Positions 1-9,723 of a stretch of DNA of 64,000 bases are shown here, piece by piece. The notes beneath the pieces are model-generated. The model worked only from the letters and a program-made list of their open reading frames with translations, was not told the DNA's origin and did no database searches. The stretch covers positions 3,286,001-3,350,000 of the forward strand of contig NZ_CP095864.1 in NCBI RefSeq assembly GCF_023100845.1. The letters run 5' to 3'. The position numbers and the translations under genes were made by a program. This DNA is from Gordonia sp. PP30 (GTDB taxonomy: Bacteria; Actinomycetota; Actinomycetes; Mycobacteriales; Mycobacteriaceae). Positions within the stretch are counted from its first letter, which is position 1. Each line of letters begins with the position of its first letter.

Positions 1-177
1 GTCCGCGGCCAGCCCCGCGTCCCGCACCCGCGCCGCGGCCGCGCACAACTCCTCGAGGTCGTCGCCGCGCGCGGCCAGCAGCACCGCGGCCTCGTCCTGA
101 TTGAGGGTGACGCCGTCGCGGGCGCGCCGCAGTGCGCGCCGCATCGCCGAGGGGGCCGGGTCAGCTTCTCCGATCAC
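1..177 (-). CDS. fbiC: FbiC, 7,8-didemethyl-8-hydroxy-5-deazariboflavin (FO) synthase, N-terminal fragment cut by the window edge
   Basis: FbiC is the two-domain radical-SAM enzyme that makes FO, the chromophore of cofactor F420. Only the first 59 codons lie in the window. The residues [17 protein letters not shown] followed by RVRDAGLA match the N-terminal helical region known from mycobacterial FbiC; the radical-SAM cysteines lie beyond the edge. An in-frame TAG sits directly before the GTG at 177, so this is the earliest possible start, and an internal ATG 11 codons later is the alternative. In M. tuberculosis fbiC (Rv1173) also lies close to mshB, which supports the call. Confidence 0.85.
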   Translation of the reverse strand, partial: MIGEADPAPSAMRRALRRARDGVTLNQDEAAVLLAARGDDLEELCAAAARVRDAGLAAD

Positions 178-237
178 CTAAGCCAGAGTAGACAGCCCGG
201 CTTCGACACGCTTGTCACCCCTGACTGGCTAGGCCGC

Positions 238-585
238 TCAGCCGGCGGTGAAGCGGGCGGCGATGGTCGACGGGGCGCCGAGACCGAGGAGGAACAGCAG
301 GATCAGGGGGAGGCCGTCGATCCAGGCCCCGTTGCCGCCGATCCCGGGAATCATCGCGACGATCACCACCACCGCCCACGCGGCGATCGGGGCGAAGCGC
401 CAGCCCGACGAGGTGTACTGCCCGGCGAGCCAGAGGAAGCCGAGGTTGGCCGCGCCGGCGACCACGGCGGTGATCGGGAACGGCACCGGCCCCCACGAGA
501 TCATCAGAAACGCGCAGCACAGCATGGCCGTCAGCGCGCTCGCGACGGTCAGGGCGGCGAGTTCCAGCTTCGCGCCGACGGTCAC
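238..585 (-). CDS. Small four-helix membrane protein of the Rv1171 type
   Basis: This 115-residue protein has about four hydrophobic segments (roughly residues 8-30, 36-56, 64-82 and 90-108) and no recognisable catalytic motif. Its start codon overlaps the mshB stop by four bases (ATGA), so it is very likely translationally coupled to mshB. A small membrane protein occupies the same place after mshB in mycobacteria (Rv1171), which is the basis of the name. The function is unknown; a role connected with mycothiol or the envelope would be only an inference from position. Confidence 0.75.
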   Translation of the reverse strand: MTVGAKLELAALTVASALTAMLCCAFLMISWGPVPFPITAVVAGAANLGFLWLAGQYTSSGWRFAPIAAWAVVVIVAMIPGIGGNGAWIDGLPLILLFLLGLGAPSTIAARFTAG

Positions 586-1505
586 GACAGGCCCTCGAAG
601 AGGTCTGTTTCGACAGTGCCGGGTTCCGGCCGGAGGTCCACACGGAGGAAGTGCTCGACGGGCAGGATCGGCTGAATGATGTCGTTGCTCAGCGCGAACT
701 CCGTGCCCGACGGTGCGACGGTGATCTGAGTGGCGTGGGCGGCCAGCGCCGCCACCTTGGCGTCGTACACCCCGGACACGTCGACGGCGGCGTGGACCTG
801 CTCGTCGGGGTAGCTCGGCAGTTCCCCCGGCTCGGGCCGCCGCCAGCCCTCCGGAACGTCGGCGATCGCGGCCAGGCCGGCGTTCAGCGCCCCGGCCCGG
901 GTCACCGACTCGTACACCTTGAAGCCGTGGCCGAGACGCTGCGCGGCGAGGGGGATCGCCAGGTGGGAGATCTCGTGGACCCGCTTGTGGTCCGGATGGC
1001 CGTAGGTGCCGTCGGCGTCGTACGTGACGATCACCTGCGGATCGAAGTCGGCGATCTCGTCGGCGAGCGTCCGCGCGAGCTCATCGGCGGACGCCTGGAA
1101 CAGCGCGCGCGGGTGCTCGGCCGACGGGGTGCCGGCCATCCCGGAGTCGCGCCAGCGGCCCGCACCGCCGAGGAACCGCGGCGCCAGCGGCTCCCGGCCG
1201 GCCGGGGTCAGCGCGGCCAGCGCGGCGGCGAGTTCGCCGATCCGGAACCCGCCGAGCTGATCGGCCTCGGCGGCGACGAGGTGTGCCCAGCGATCCCCGA
1301 TCACCTCGCCTTCCTCGCCGAGCGTGAAGGTGACGACGCGGACGCCGGCCCCGGCGGCGAGGTAGTGCGCGATGGTGCCACCGGTCATGATCGACTCGTC
1401 GTCGGGGTGCGCGTGCAGCACCAACAAGCGACGGTCACCGGCCGACGCACCCTGAACCTCCGGCGACCCACCCTGAGCCTGTCGAAGGGTCGACGTACTG
1501 CTCAC
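582..1505 (-). CDS. mshB: MshB, GlcNAc-Ins deacetylase of mycothiol biosynthesis
   Basis: MshB is a zinc enzyme that removes the acetyl group from GlcNAc-inositol, the second committed step towards the actinobacterial thiol mycothiol. The PIG-L/LmbE fold is clear: the zinc motif HPDDE lies at residues 33-37, the strongly conserved GEEGEVIGDRWAHL and GGAGRWRDSGMAGTP segments follow, and the third metal-binding histidine is in YGHPDH. The GTG at 1505 was chosen because it overlaps the lpqW stop (GTGA) and has GGAG about six bases upstream; an ATG at 1517 is possible. The first ~22 residues contain TLRQAQG, which is the translation of a dispersed repeat and is absent from mycobacterial MshB. The rest is of normal family length. 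Confidence 0.93.
   Translation of the reverse strand: MSSTSTLRQAQGGSPEVQGASAGDRRLLVLHAHPDDESIMTGGTIAHYLAAGAGVRVVTFTLGEEGEVIGDRWAHLVAAEADQLGGFRIGELAAALAALTPAGREPLAPRFLGGAGRWRDSGMAGTPSAEHPRALFQASADELARTLADEIADFDPQVIVTYDADGTYGHPDHKRVHEISHLAIPLAAQRLGHGFKVYESVTRAGALNAGLAAIADVPEGWRRPEPGELPSYPDEQVHAAVDVSGVYDAKVAALAAHATQITVAPSGTEFALSNDIIQPILPVEHFLRVDLRPEPGTVETDLFEGLS
1449..1494. repeat. Dispersed CTTCGACAGGCTCAG-type repeat inside the mshB 5' end
   Basis: The minus strand reads ACCCTTCGACAGGCTCAGGG at 1490-1471, followed by a related GGTTCAGGG arm. A shorter relative, CTTCGACAAGCTCAGC, occurs at about 18450. Short repeats of this wording are scattered through many high-GC actinobacterial genomes. 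Here the copy is translated in frame and adds a low-similarity peptide before the catalytic domain of MshB. Confidence 0.6.
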
Positions 1506-3442
1506 GACTGACTCCATTTCGCCGCCTCACCGAAGATCCCGACCTGCACCGGACCGGACAGCGGCACCCCGCGCACGTCGTCGGTCACCGCCACGAACAC
1601 CGTGTCCTGGAAGATCGGCAGGTACACCGCCTGCGCGGCGAGCAGATCCTCGGCCTGACGCAGCGTCGAAGTGGGATCGGACTCGCTCATCGCCTGCGTC
1701 GCCAGCGCGATCAGCGCCGGATCACACAGGCCCGAGGTGTTGCCGATGTAGGCATCGGGGGCCGCCTTGCCGGGTGTGCCGCTCGCCGACGGCGCCGGCC
1801 GCTCGGCCGTCCCGGTCGGCGTCGGCAGCACACTGTGATCGATCGCCGGATCGGTCTCGGGTTCGACGGTGTGGGCGCCGGCCTCGGTGCCCTGCGGCGG
1901 CGCCTGACAGCCCACCTGCGAGGCCAGGGCCGTCGCCGGATCGATGCCCGCCGAGGTCCAGCCGACCACCAGGTCGACGTCGGCGGCCGCCAGGGCGTGC
2001 CCGTACAGCTCGGTGTTGGTCATCGGCCGCACCACCGCGCGCACCCCCTGGGCCTGCAGCTGGTCGGCGATGTTCTCGGCGGCCGACATGGTGCGCTGGT
2101 CGGTGTTGGTCGCGCCGATCCGGACCACCAGCGGCGCATCGCCCTTCAGGTACGGGGCCACGCCGACGGGCAGCTCCGGCACGTCCTTGTCCGCGCTGGT
2201 CGTCGGCGCGGCGGACGTCGACGACGGCGGAGTCACCGACGATGTCGGTGCGTCCGACGGCGCCGGGGTGCGCGGCTCACCGCGCACATACCCGGCGGCG
2301 GTCAGCCAGTCGTGCACCTGCGCCGGAGTGGGCCGCGCCCGATCGACCGGGAAGTAGCCGTCGTCCGACGGGAAGTAGACAGTGTTCGCGAAGCGGTCGA
2401 CGACGTCGTCGCCGGCGGCCGCCGCGGTGATCACGTCGCCGTTCAGCATGCCGAGCACCGCCTGCCGGACGTCGCGGTTCGCCATCTCCGGGGCGCGGGT
2501 GTTGAGGTTCACCGTGAGTGCGCGCGCCGACGGCATCCGGTTGCTGCGCACCCCGGGAATCGCCGAGACCTCGGTCGCACTGGAGGTACCCGCGGTCAGC
2601 GCCACCACGCTGGTGTCGCCGTTGCGGACGGTCTGCGCCATCTGCGGGAGCGTCCCCGCCCTGCGCAGCACCACCTGGTCGAGTTCGGGCGGCGTGCTCC
2701 AGTAGCGGTCGTTGCGGATCAGCCGGACCTCGTCGCGGGCGCGGTCGATCGAATAGATCGAGAACGGTCCGGCGGTGACCGGTTTGCCCTTGTCCATCCC
2801 GGTCTGGAATCCGGTCGGATTCGACCGCAGCTTGTGGCTGGGCAGCAGATCGGTGAACAACTCGCGCCAGGCCGGATACTCCTCGTCGAAGGTCACCGTC
2901 ACCACCTTGCCGCCGCCGGAGGTCTGCACCTTGCTGATCGCGCGGTAACCGGCCGCTCCGACGACGTTCGGCTGGCGCGCCATCTGCTGCCAGAGGTACG
3001 CGAAATCGTCGCCCGTCACCGGCAGGCCGTCGGACCACTGGGCGTCGTTCACCAGCTTGTAGGTGACGGTGAACGGCTCGGTGGACGAGACCTCCGCCGA
3101 GGTGAGGAGCACCGAATTGAGCCGCCAGTCGATGCCCTCCGGCGTCTGGACGGGCTCGAAGGCGCTGGGCAGCGTCATCGCGGCGATCGCGGTGGTCACC
3201 GTGCTCTGGTCGGCGCCCAGGTGCGGGTTGAAACCAGCGCCGATCGAGTCGGTCGCCAGGTAGACGGTGCGCTCGTCGGGATACTCGTTGGGCGTCGGGG
3301 TGGGCAGGGTCTCCCGGACCGGGGGCGGCGGATCGGCCATGCAGGCGGTCGCGCTCACCGCGACCATCCCGGCCACCGCCGCGGCGGCGAGGCGGCGCCG
3401 CACGCGGCCGCCGCTCATCGCGGCCCCCAGCGGGAATCCCAT
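1502..3442 (-). CDS. lpqW: LpqW, family-5 solute-binding-protein-like lipoprotein
   Basis: LpqW is a lipoprotein with the SBP family-5 (peptide-binding) fold that in M. smegmatis controls the balance between phosphatidylinositol mannosides and lipoarabinomannan; it is not known to serve a transporter. The protein starts with basic residues, a hydrophobic stretch and a lipobox ending SATAC, with the lipidated Cys at residue 34. SBP_bac_5 features follow, such as the strand around YLATDSIGAGFNPH, the WSDG motif near residue 135 and DAYIGNTSGLCDP late in the chain. A Pro/Ser/Thr-rich insertion lies near residues 390-425. The ATG at 3442 has GGAG six bases upstream. It lies between typA and mshB as in mycobacteria. 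Confidence 0.87.
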   Translation of the reverse strand: MGFPLGAAMSGGRVRRRLAAAAVAGMVAVSATACMADPPPPVRETLPTPTPNEYPDERTVYLATDSIGAGFNPHLGADQSTVTTAIAAMTLPSAFEPVQTPEGIDWRLNSVLLTSAEVSSTEPFTVTYKLVNDAQWSDGLPVTGDDFAYLWQQMARQPNVVGAAGYRAISKVQTSGGGKVVTVTFDEEYPAWRELFTDLLPSHKLRSNPTGFQTGMDKGKPVTAGPFSIYSIDRARDEVRLIRNDRYWSTPPELDQVVLRRAGTLPQMAQTVRNGDTSVVALTAGTSSATEVSAIPGVRSNRMPSARALTVNLNTRAPEMANRDVRQAVLGMLNGDVITAAAAGDDVVDRFANTVYFPSDDGYFPVDRARPTPAQVHDWLTAAGYVRGEPRTPAPSDAPTSSVTPPSSTSAAPTTSADKDVPELPVGVAPYLKGDAPLVVRIGATNTDQRTMSAAENIADQLQAQGVRAVVRPMTNTELYGHALAAADVDLVVGWTSAGIDPATALASQVGCQAPPQGTEAGAHTVEPETDPAIDHSVLPTPTGTAERPAPSASGTPGKAAPDAYIGNTSGLCDPALIALATQAMSESDPTSTLRQAEDLLAAQAVYLPIFQDTVFVAVTDDVRGVPLSGPVQVGIFGEAAKWSQS

Positions 3443-3463
3443 CCGCACTCCAGTGTTTCTCTC

Positions 3464-5371
3464 TCAGGCGTTCGCGTCGCGCGCCTTGGCCCGCGAACGC
3501 TCGCGGGCACGGGTCGTGCTGTCCAGGTTGACCTTACGCACGCGCACCACCTCGGGCGTCACCTCGACGCACTCGTCGGCGGCACAGAACTCCATCGCGC
3601 CCTCGAGATCGAGCTCCATCGGCTTGGCGAGGGTCTCCATCACGTCGGCCGACGACTGCCGCATGTTGGTCAGCTTCTTCTCGCGGGTGACGTTGATGTC
3701 GAGGTCCTCCAGTCGGGGGTTGATACCCACCACGTGGCCCTCGTAGGTGTCGTCACCCGGGTCGACGAAGAAGGTGCCGCGGTCGGCGAGCTGGATCATC
3801 GCGAACGGGGTGACGCTGCCCGCGCGGTCGGACACCAGCGAACCGGTGTGGCGGGCGCGGATCTCGCCGGCCCACGGCGCGTATTCGAAGAACACGGCGT
3901 TGGCGATGCCGGTGCCGCGGGTCTCGGTCATGAAGTCGGTGCGGAAGCCGATCAGGCCGCGCGACGGGACGGTGAACTCCATGCGGACCCAGCCGGTGCC
4001 GTGGTTGTTCATCTGGTCCATCCGGCCCTTGCGGGCGGCCAGCAGCTGCGTCACCGCGCCGAGGTACTCCTCGGGGACGTCGACGGTGAGGTGCTCGAAC
4101 GGCTCGTGCACCTTGCCGTCGACCTTGCGCGTGACCACCTGCGGCTTGCCGACGGTCAGCTCGAAGCCCTCGCGCCGCATCTGCTCGACGAGGATGGCCA
4201 GCGCCAGCTCACCGCGGCCCTGCACCTCCCACGCGTCCGGGCGGCCGATGTCCTCGACGCGCAGCGACACGTTGCCGATCAGCTCGCTGTCCAGGCGGTC
4301 CTTGACCATGCGGGCGGTGAGCTTGTGGCCCTTCACCCGGCCGGCGAGCGGCGAGGTGTTGGTGCCGACGATCGCCGAGATGGCCGGCTCGTCGACGGTG
4401 ATGCGCGGCAGCGGCTGCGGGTTGTCGGCGTCGGCGAGGGTGTCACCGATCATGATCTCCGGCATGCCGGCCACGGCCACGATGTCGCCCGCGGTGGCCG
4501 ACTCGGCCGGGGCGCGGTCGACGCCGATGGTCGCCAGCAATTCGGTGATCTTGGCCTTCTCGATCACCGGCTCGCCGTTGACCTCCCGGCACCAGGCCAC
4601 CTGCTGGCCCTTGCGCAGGGTGCCGTTGTGGATGCGGACCAGCGCGAGACGGCCCAGGAAGGGCGACGCGTCGAGGTTGGTGACGTGGGCCTGCAGCGGC
4701 GCCTCGTCGTCACCCTTGGGGGCCGGGATGTTGTTGATCAGGACGTCGAACAGCGGGTCCAGGTTCTCGCCCAGGGGCACCTCGCCGTTGGCCGGCTGCT
4801 CGGTGCTGGCGATGCCTGCGCGGCCCGAGGCGAACAGGACGGGCAGTTCCAGGGCCAGCTCGGCGGCCTGCGCGGCCTCGTCGTCCAGGTCGGACGCCAG
4901 GTCGAGGAGGAGGTCCTGCGACTCGGTCACGATCTCGTCGATGCGCGCGTCCGGGCGGTCGGTCTTGTTGACCACCAGGATCACCGGCAGCGACGCGGCG
5001 AGCGCCTTGCGGAGCACGAAGCGAGTCTGCGGCAGCGGGCCCTCGGAGGCGTCGACGAGCAGCACCACGCCGTCGACCATCGACAGGCCGCGCTCCACCT
5101 CGCCGCCGAAGTCGGCGTGGCCGGGGGTGTCGATCACGTTGATGATGTATTCGGTGCCGTCGGGCTGACGACGATGCACCGCGGTGTTCTTCGCGAGAAT
5201 GGTGATGCCCTTCTCGCGCTCCAGGTCTCCGGAATCCATCACGCGGTCGACGAGTTCGGCGCGCTCGCCGAACACGCCGGACTGGCGCAGCATCGCGTCG
5301 ACCAGGGTGGTCTTACCGTGGTCGACGTGCGCCACGATCGCGACGTTGCGGAAGTTGGTGACAGGGCTCAC
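3464..5371 (-). CDS. typA: TypA/BipA ribosome-associated translational GTPase
   Basis: TypA is an EF-G-like GTPase that binds the ribosome and acts in 50S assembly and stress adaptation. The 635-residue length is normal. The G1 P-loop is AHVDHGKTT (14-22), G3 is DTPGHADFG near residue 81 and G4 is NKTD near 136, followed by EF-G-type domains and the TypA-specific C-terminal domain ([20 protein letters not shown], then [11 protein letters not shown]). The GTG start at 5371 is the first of the open frame. It lies 21 bases upstream of lpqW on the same strand and may be co-transcribed with lpqW and mshB. Confidence 0.96.
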   Translation of the reverse strand: MSPVTNFRNVAIVAHVDHGKTTLVDAMLRQSGVFGERAELVDRVMDSGDLEREKGITILAKNTAVHRRQPDGTEYIINVIDTPGHADFGGEVERGLSMVDGVVLLVDASEGPLPQTRFVLRKALAASLPVILVVNKTDRPDARIDEIVTESQDLLLDLASDLDDEAAQAAELALELPVLFASGRAGIASTEQPANGEVPLGENLDPLFDVLINNIPAPKGDDEAPLQAHVTNLDASPFLGRLALVRIHNGTLRKGQQVAWCREVNGEPVIEKAKITELLATIGVDRAPAESATAGDIVAVAGMPEIMIGDTLADADNPQPLPRITVDEPAISAIVGTNTSPLAGRVKGHKLTARMVKDRLDSELIGNVSLRVEDIGRPDAWEVQGRGELALAILVEQMRREGFELTVGKPQVVTRKVDGKVHEPFEHLTVDVPEEYLGAVTQLLAARKGRMDQMNNHGTGWVRMEFTVPSRGLIGFRTDFMTETRGTGIANAVFFEYAPWAGEIRARHTGSLVSDRAGSVTPFAMIQLADRGTFFVDPGDDTYEGHVVGINPRLEDLDINVTREKKLTNMRQSSADVMETLAKPMELDLEGAMEFCAADECVEVTPEVVRVRKVNLDSTTRARERSRAKARDANA

Positions 5372-5526
5372 TGAAGGTCTCTCTCGTTACTCTCTAGTTT
5401 CCCGCACGCCGGAATCACCCCGGGGGGGCCGCGCGCGGAAAATGAACCTCATCAGGGTACCGGCAAGGGTGCCCGTCGCGCGATTGCACGCAATTCGGGC
5501 CCTGCCCCGGGAGTACCCTGGTGGGT

Positions 5527-5727
5527 ATGGGGAAGAAGAAGCCGGACCCGGCGAAGGTCGCGCACCTGAAGCCGAAGAAGAAGTGCTGCAAAAAGCGCAC
5601 CCGGTGTCTCAAGTGCCCCGTCGTCGTCCACAAGATGCAGCGGCTCGACCTGGACCACCTGTCCAAGAAGGATGCCCGCAAGGCCCTCGAAGCCGCGCGC
5701 GTGAACCCCAGCCGACGGGGGCAGTGA
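5527..5727 (+). CDS. Small basic cysteine-rich protein, unknown function
   Basis: This 66-residue lysine-rich protein carries four clustered cysteines in the pattern KKCCKKRTRCLKCP (C20, C21, C27, C30), which could bind one metal ion. It is transcribed divergently from typA. The ATG at 5527 (MGKKK) was preferred to an in-frame GTG six bases earlier. I recognise no named family; similar small KKxCC proteins occur in related actinobacteria. Strong coding character (biased third positions, clean stop) supports it as a real gene. Confidence 0.65.
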   Translation: MGKKKPDPAKVAHLKPKKKCCKKRTRCLKCPVVVHKMQRLDLDHLSKKDARKALEAARVNPSRRGQ

Positions 5728-6035
5728 CCTGGTCTTATCCGGTTTCCGGAGCGGTCGTCACTCGGCCCGGTGGGCTCACCGGCGCCCACGCCCCCGTGTC
5801 CGGGGCGCCCGGCCGCCGTTTCCCGTTCTCGTGCCCTCGGCCGACAGGGCCGGAGCGAGAGACTCGGCGAAGAAGCCATCCGGTGCTCGCCCCGGGGCGG
5901 GCACCGGGCGTGGCACCGCGAGCCGCACTCCACCCGGACCGGATACGACGAACGTCACACGCGCCGGGTAAGTCCCCGGTGGTGGGAACCGGAGCAGGCT
6001 CGGGCCCGGCCGGGATTCCACCGGCCGGGCACCGG
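5728..6035. other. Gene-free stretch downstream of a broken acyl-CoA dehydrogenase
   Basis: Several frames are open here because of the base composition, but none gives a recognisable protein. The open frame that runs out of the acyl-CoA dehydrogenase remnant into this stretch does so only after a frameshift has bypassed the natural stop at 6036-6038. I see no RNA gene. Confidence 0.5.
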
Positions 6036-6800
6036 TCAACCGGCAAGCCGCGCCCATAGCTCCGCGCCGCCCACTTCGGGCCGCGATACCGCCGACCAGG
6101 TCGTCCCACTGCGCCGTCGACCCGAATTCCGAACGCCAGGCCTGAGCCGCCAGCGTGTACCGGTGGAGGTCGTGCTCCGCGGTCGTACCGATCGCCCCGC
6201 GTATCTGATGAGCGATCCTGCTCACCGACGCGGCGGCATGAGTCGCGCACGAGCGGGCGACGGCGACGGCGACGGCGAATGGATCGGGCGATCCGTTCGC
6301 CGCCGAATCAACGGCGGCAACGGTCGCCGCGTTCGCCAACGCCGACTCCGACGCGGCATCCGCAAGCATGGTGCGCACCGCTTGGAAGCGGCCGATCGAC
6401 CGTCCGAACTGCTGGCGGGTGGACGCATGATCCACGCAGAGCCCGACCATCCGGTCCAGTGCGCCGCAGATCTGGATCGCCCGGATCAACCCGCCGCGGA
6501 TAGCCAGCTCCTCCATCGCCTCGGCGTCCACCGGAGGGCCGGACAGCAGTTCCATGTCGAGGTCGACGTCATCGCGCGGTTCGCCCGCCAGATTCGTCTC
6601 CGGCCGGATACACACCGAGCCGGCACGCACATCATCGACCAGCCATTGCCCGCCTGATCTCCACGCGACGGTGAGCTGTTCGACATCCCTCGCCCACGGC
6701 ACCCTACGTGCACAGCCCCGGCTGTCGAGCAGGCATACGGTACGGACCGAGTCATCGGCCGCCCGGCCGGCCTGCCGCAGCAACCAGCCCGCCAGCAGGT
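6036..6800 (-). pseudogene. Acyl-CoA dehydrogenase remnant, missing its N-terminus and frameshifted near the end
   Basis: The translated frame shows the C-terminal helical half of an acyl-CoA dehydrogenase (flavoprotein of beta-oxidation type): DRMVGLCVDHASTRQQFGR, then FQAVRTMLAD, and the typical closing segment GTTAEHDLHRYTLAAQAWR. Near 6079 the frame changes: with one C fewer in a CCC run the sequence would end EVGGAELWARLAG and stop at 6036-6038, a usual family ending. Without this correction translation runs on into unrelated sequence. The 5' end is also lost: at about 6800 the sequence changes into an oppositely oriented acyl-CoA dehydrogenase fragment. The gene is therefore almost certainly not functional. 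Confidence 0.8.
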
Positions 6801-6802
6801 CG

Positions 6803-7003
6803 TTCGAGCTGTCGTTCACCGACGTGCGGGTGCCGGTGAACGATCTCCTCGGCGTCGACAAGTGTCTGCAACTGCACGGCGGCTACGGATACATGACCGA
6901 GTATCCGATCGCACGGCTCTACGCCGATGCCCGCGTGACCAGGATCTACGGCGGCACCAGCGAGGTCATGAAGTCGATCGTCGCCAAATCGACGGGCATG
7001 TGA
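6803..7003 (+). pseudogene. Second acyl-CoA dehydrogenase remnant with a large internal deletion
   Basis: This fragment begins with FELSFTDVRVPVNDLLG, the middle-domain motif of acyl-CoA dehydrogenases, and jumps directly to CLQLHGGYGYMTEYPIARLY and RIYGGTSEVMKSIVAKSTGM followed by a stop, which is the FAD/catalytic C-terminal end. In intact family members these two parts are separated by well over 100 residues, so an internal deletion has joined them. It abuts the other remnant head to head. It is a scar of a former fadE locus. Confidence 0.8.
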
Positions 7004-7110
7004 CGCCGGTCCCCCGCACCTCCCGGGCACTCACCGGCGTGCGACGTGGAGGTGTGGGGAAACCGGATCCGGGTGGCCGCCGGAGCCGGAGAGGAACGCG
7101 CGCCGGGCCG

Positions 7111-7548
7111 TCACGAAGGCCCGGCCGATTCCGGACCGTGCAGGACGCCGAACAACTCCGGCAACCACGCGGTGTCGGCCGGCACCATGCCGGCGCGGGC
7201 CGTCAGGTCCGCCAGCCCCGCCGCGTCGACCCATCGCAGGCTCCGGTGTTCGACGGGTCGCGGACTCCCCTCCACCAGGTGCGCCCAGAGCGCGACCAGG
7301 GTGAGACCCGGACGCAAGACCACCCGTTCGACCAGTGGCTCGCCCGCGACCACGACGATGTCGAGTTCCTCGCCCAGTTCTCGCACGAGCGCCTCGGCGA
7401 GCGTCTCATCGTCGTCGACTTTCCCACCGGGCAACTCCCACAGCCCGGCGAGGTCCGGCGGTGAATCGCGCTGAGCCAGTAGCACTTGCCGGCCGCCGCC
7501 GGGAGTCTCGCGGAGCACGGCACCGGCGACGACATAGCGCACGATCAC
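7111..7548 (-). CDS. mutT2: MutT2-like Nudix hydrolase ((d)CTP pyrophosphohydrolase type)
   Basis: Nudix enzymes split nucleoside triphosphates and related compounds; mycobacterial MutT2 acts on dCTP and 5-methyl-dCTP and helps sanitise the nucleotide pool. The Nudix box [20 protein letters not shown], completed by EL, is complete near residues 41-62, and WELPGGK precedes it as in MutT2. The 145-residue length is normal. In M. tuberculosis mutT2 (Rv1160) lies a few genes from typA, so position also supports the name. The start overlaps the stop of the cds1-like gene by four bases (ATGA), indicating an operon. Confidence 0.8.
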   Translation of the reverse strand: MIVRYVVAGAVLRETPGGGRQVLLAQRDSPPDLAGLWELPGGKVDDDETLAEALVRELGEELDIVVVAGEPLVERVVLRPGLTLVALWAHLVEGSPRPVEHRSLRWVDAAGLADLTARAGMVPADTAWLPELFGVLHGPESAGPS

Positions 7549-8651
7549 TCCAACCCATCACCGGCGAAGAACCGTTCCAGCCGCGCCGCGTACGGCGCGG
7601 GGTCCAGCCCCTCATCCGCCAGCCAGTCCGCGCAGTAGTACTTGTCCACATAACGATCACCGGAATCACAAAGAAGAGCAACCACACTCCCCGTACGACC
7701 CGCATCCCGCAACTCGCCCACGATCCGGTACGCCGCCCACAACCCGGTTCCAGTCGACGCACCAGCACGCCGGCCGGTCACCGTCTCCAGATGAGCGATC
7801 GCCGCGACAGCAGCGGCATCGGGCACCGACACCATCCGGTCGACCACCGACGGCAAGAAGCTGGGCTCCACCCGCTGACGACCGATCCCCTCGATCCGCG
7901 AACCGACCACCGTCCTCACACCAGGATCACCGTCACGCCAGGCCGGGAAGAACGCCGAGTTCTCCGGATCCGCCACACACACCCCGGTCCGCCGTCCCGT
8001 GTACGCCAGATACCGCGCGATGGTCGCCGACGTACCACCGGTACCCGCGGTCGCGACGATCCACTCCGGCTCCGGATACCGCTCCAACGCCAACTGCGCG
8101 AAGATCGACTCGGCGATGTTGTTGTTCCCCCGCCAATCCGTCGCCCGCTCGGCAAAAGTGAACTGGTCCATGTAGTGCCCGCCGGTCTCCTCGGCCAAAC
8201 GCTGGGCGACGTCGTAGACCTCACTCGGATCAGCCACCAGATGACACCGACCACCCTCCCGCTCGATCAACGCGATCTTCTGCCTGCTGGTGCTCTCCGC
8301 CATCACGGCGATGAACGGCACCCCGATCAACCGAGCGAAGTACGCCTCCGATACCGCAGTCGAACCACTCGACGCCTCGATCACCGGCGCGCCCTCCCGA
8401 ATCCAGCCATTGCACAACCCGTACAGAAACAACGACCGCGCCAGCCGATGCTTCAACGACCCGGTCGGATGCGTCGACTCGTCCTTCAGATACAGATCGA
8501 TCCCCCACTCCCGGGGCAGCGGCACCGCGACCAGGTGAGTATCGGCACTCCGGTTCGCCTCGGCTTTGATCCCGTTGACCGCCCGTGCCACCCACATTCG
8601 GTGCACGCGGTCATACCGGTTGATGTCGACGGTCATACGCGATTCAGACAT
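7545..8651 (-). CDS. cds1: Cds1-type PLP-dependent L-cysteine desulfhydrase
   Basis: The protein belongs to the cysteine synthase / tryptophan synthase beta (fold II) PLP family and is close to M. tuberculosis Rv3684 (Cds1), which converts cysteine into pyruvate, ammonia and H2S. The PLP lysine lies in the segment [20 protein letters not shown], the phosphate-binding loop is [11 protein letters not shown], and the segments [31 protein letters not shown] and [11 protein letters not shown] are typical of the subfamily. The length of 368 residues is normal. It is translationally coupled to the Nudix gene. Which of the two ATGs (8651 or 8636) is used is uncertain because neither has a good ribosome binding site. 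Confidence 0.85.
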   Translation of the reverse strand: MSESRMTVDINRYDRVHRMWVARAVNGIKAEANRSADTHLVAVPLPREWGIDLYLKDESTHPTGSLKHRLARSLFLYGLCNGWIREGAPVIEASSGSTAVSEAYFARLIGVPFIAVMAESTSRQKIALIEREGGRCHLVADPSEVYDVAQRLAEETGGHYMDQFTFAERATDWRGNNNIAESIFAQLALERYPEPEWIVATAGTGGTSATIARYLAYTGRRTGVCVADPENSAFFPAWRDGDPGVRTVVGSRIEGIGRQRVEPSFLPSVVDRMVSVPDAAAVAAIAHLETVTGRRAGASTGTGLWAAYRIVGELRDAGRTGSVVALLCDSGDRYVDKYYCADWLADEGLDPAPYAARLERFFAGDGLE

Positions 8652-8682
8652 GGCACCATTGTCCCGCAGAACAGCGCGAACC

Positions 8683-9723
8683 TCATCGGCCGATCACCGC
8701 CACCTGGGCCGGATCCAGGATCAGCCGGACCCGATCGCCGACGCCCACCGGCGACGACGCCAGCGCGTCGACCTCGGACGTCGCGGTGCGCACCCGGAGC
8801 CGGATCCCGGACGGCAGCGCGGCGGCGTGGGTCACCGTGCCGGTCGCTTCCGGCACGCCGCCGTTCGGGGTGGGTTCGGCGCGCAGGGACTCGGGGCGCA
8901 GCGCCACCCGGCAGGGCCCGTCGCCGGCGAGGCCGTCGACTCCCGCGGCGGAGACGGAGCCGAACGGAGTGCGCAGTCGGCCGGCGGTGACGTCGGCGTC
9001 GAGCAGCAGGGTGGCGCCGAGGAAACCGGCGACCCAGTCGTCGGCGGGACGGCGCCACAGGCGATCCGGCGGGGCCGTCTGGATGATGGCCCCGTCGTGC
9101 ATCACCGACACATCGTCGGCGATCAAGGCGGCCTCGGCCCGGTCGTGGGTGACGACGACGGCCGGGGTCCGCGCGGCCCGGACGATGTCACCGATGGCGA
9201 AGGCCAGTTCCTCGCGGAGGCGGGCGTCGAGAGCGGCGAGCGGTTCGTCGAGCAGCAGCAGCCGCGGCCGCGGCGCGAGGGCCCGGGCCAGGGCGACCCG
9301 CTGCGCCTGCCCGCCGGAGAGGTCGGTGACACGCCGGTCACCCGCCCCGGGCAGTTGCACCAGCGCGAGCATCTCGTCGACCCGCTCGGCGATCCGGGCG
9401 CGCGGCCACTTGCGCAGCCGCAGTCCGTAGGCGATGTTCTGTGCCACCGTCCGGCCGGAGAACAGCTGCCCGTCCTGGAAGACGACACCGAAGTCGCGCC
9501 GGTGCACCGGGACGTGGCGCAGGTCGGCGCCGTCCCAGGTGAGGGTCCCCGCGGCCGGCGGCTCGAGTCCCGCGATGGCGCGCAGCAGCGTCGACTTGCC
9601 GCAGCCGGACGGCCCGAGCAGGGCGGTCACCAGGCGGTCGCCGCCGACCGTCCAGTCGAGGCCGTCGATCACGGTGGTGCGGCCGTAGCGGACGGTGATC
9701 CCGCGCAGTGCGAGGACACTCAT
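8683..9723 (-). CDS. ABC importer ATP-binding subunit (ThiQ/FbpC-like)
   Basis: This is the ATPase of the importer encoded by the next two genes upstream. Walker A is GPSGCGKST (about 38-46), the Q-loop is VVFQDGQLF, the signature is [15 protein letters not shown], and Walker B is [12 protein letters not shown]. About 110 residues follow the ATPase core and look like a TOBE domain, so the protein is longer than E. coli ThiQ and resembles iron/putrescine-type subunits. Its start overlaps the permease stop by four bases (ATGA). The substrate call rests on the binding protein and is therefore indirect. Confidence 0.85.
   Translation of the reverse strand: MSVLALRGITVRYGRTTVIDGLDWTVGGDRLVTALLGPSGCGKSTLLRAIAGLEPPAAGTLTWDGADLRHVPVHRRDFGVVFQDGQLFSGRTVAQNIAYGLRLRKWPRARIAERVDEMLALVQLPGAGDRRVTDLSGGQAQRVALARALAPRPRLLLLDEPLAALDARLREELAFAIGDIVRAARTPAVVVTHDRAEAALIADDVSVMHDGAIIQTAPPDRLWRRPADDWVAGFLGATLLLDADVTAGRLRTPFGSVSAAGVDGLAGDGPCRVALRPESLRAEPTPNGGVPEATGTVTHAAALPSGIRLRVRTATSEVDALASSPVGVGDRVRLILDPAQVAVIGR

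Noticed and set aside
1835-5374. An 1179-residue open frame on the plus strand
   Set aside because: It is antisense to lpqW and typA, rich in Arg, Gly and His, and arises from the GC-rich third positions of the real genes.
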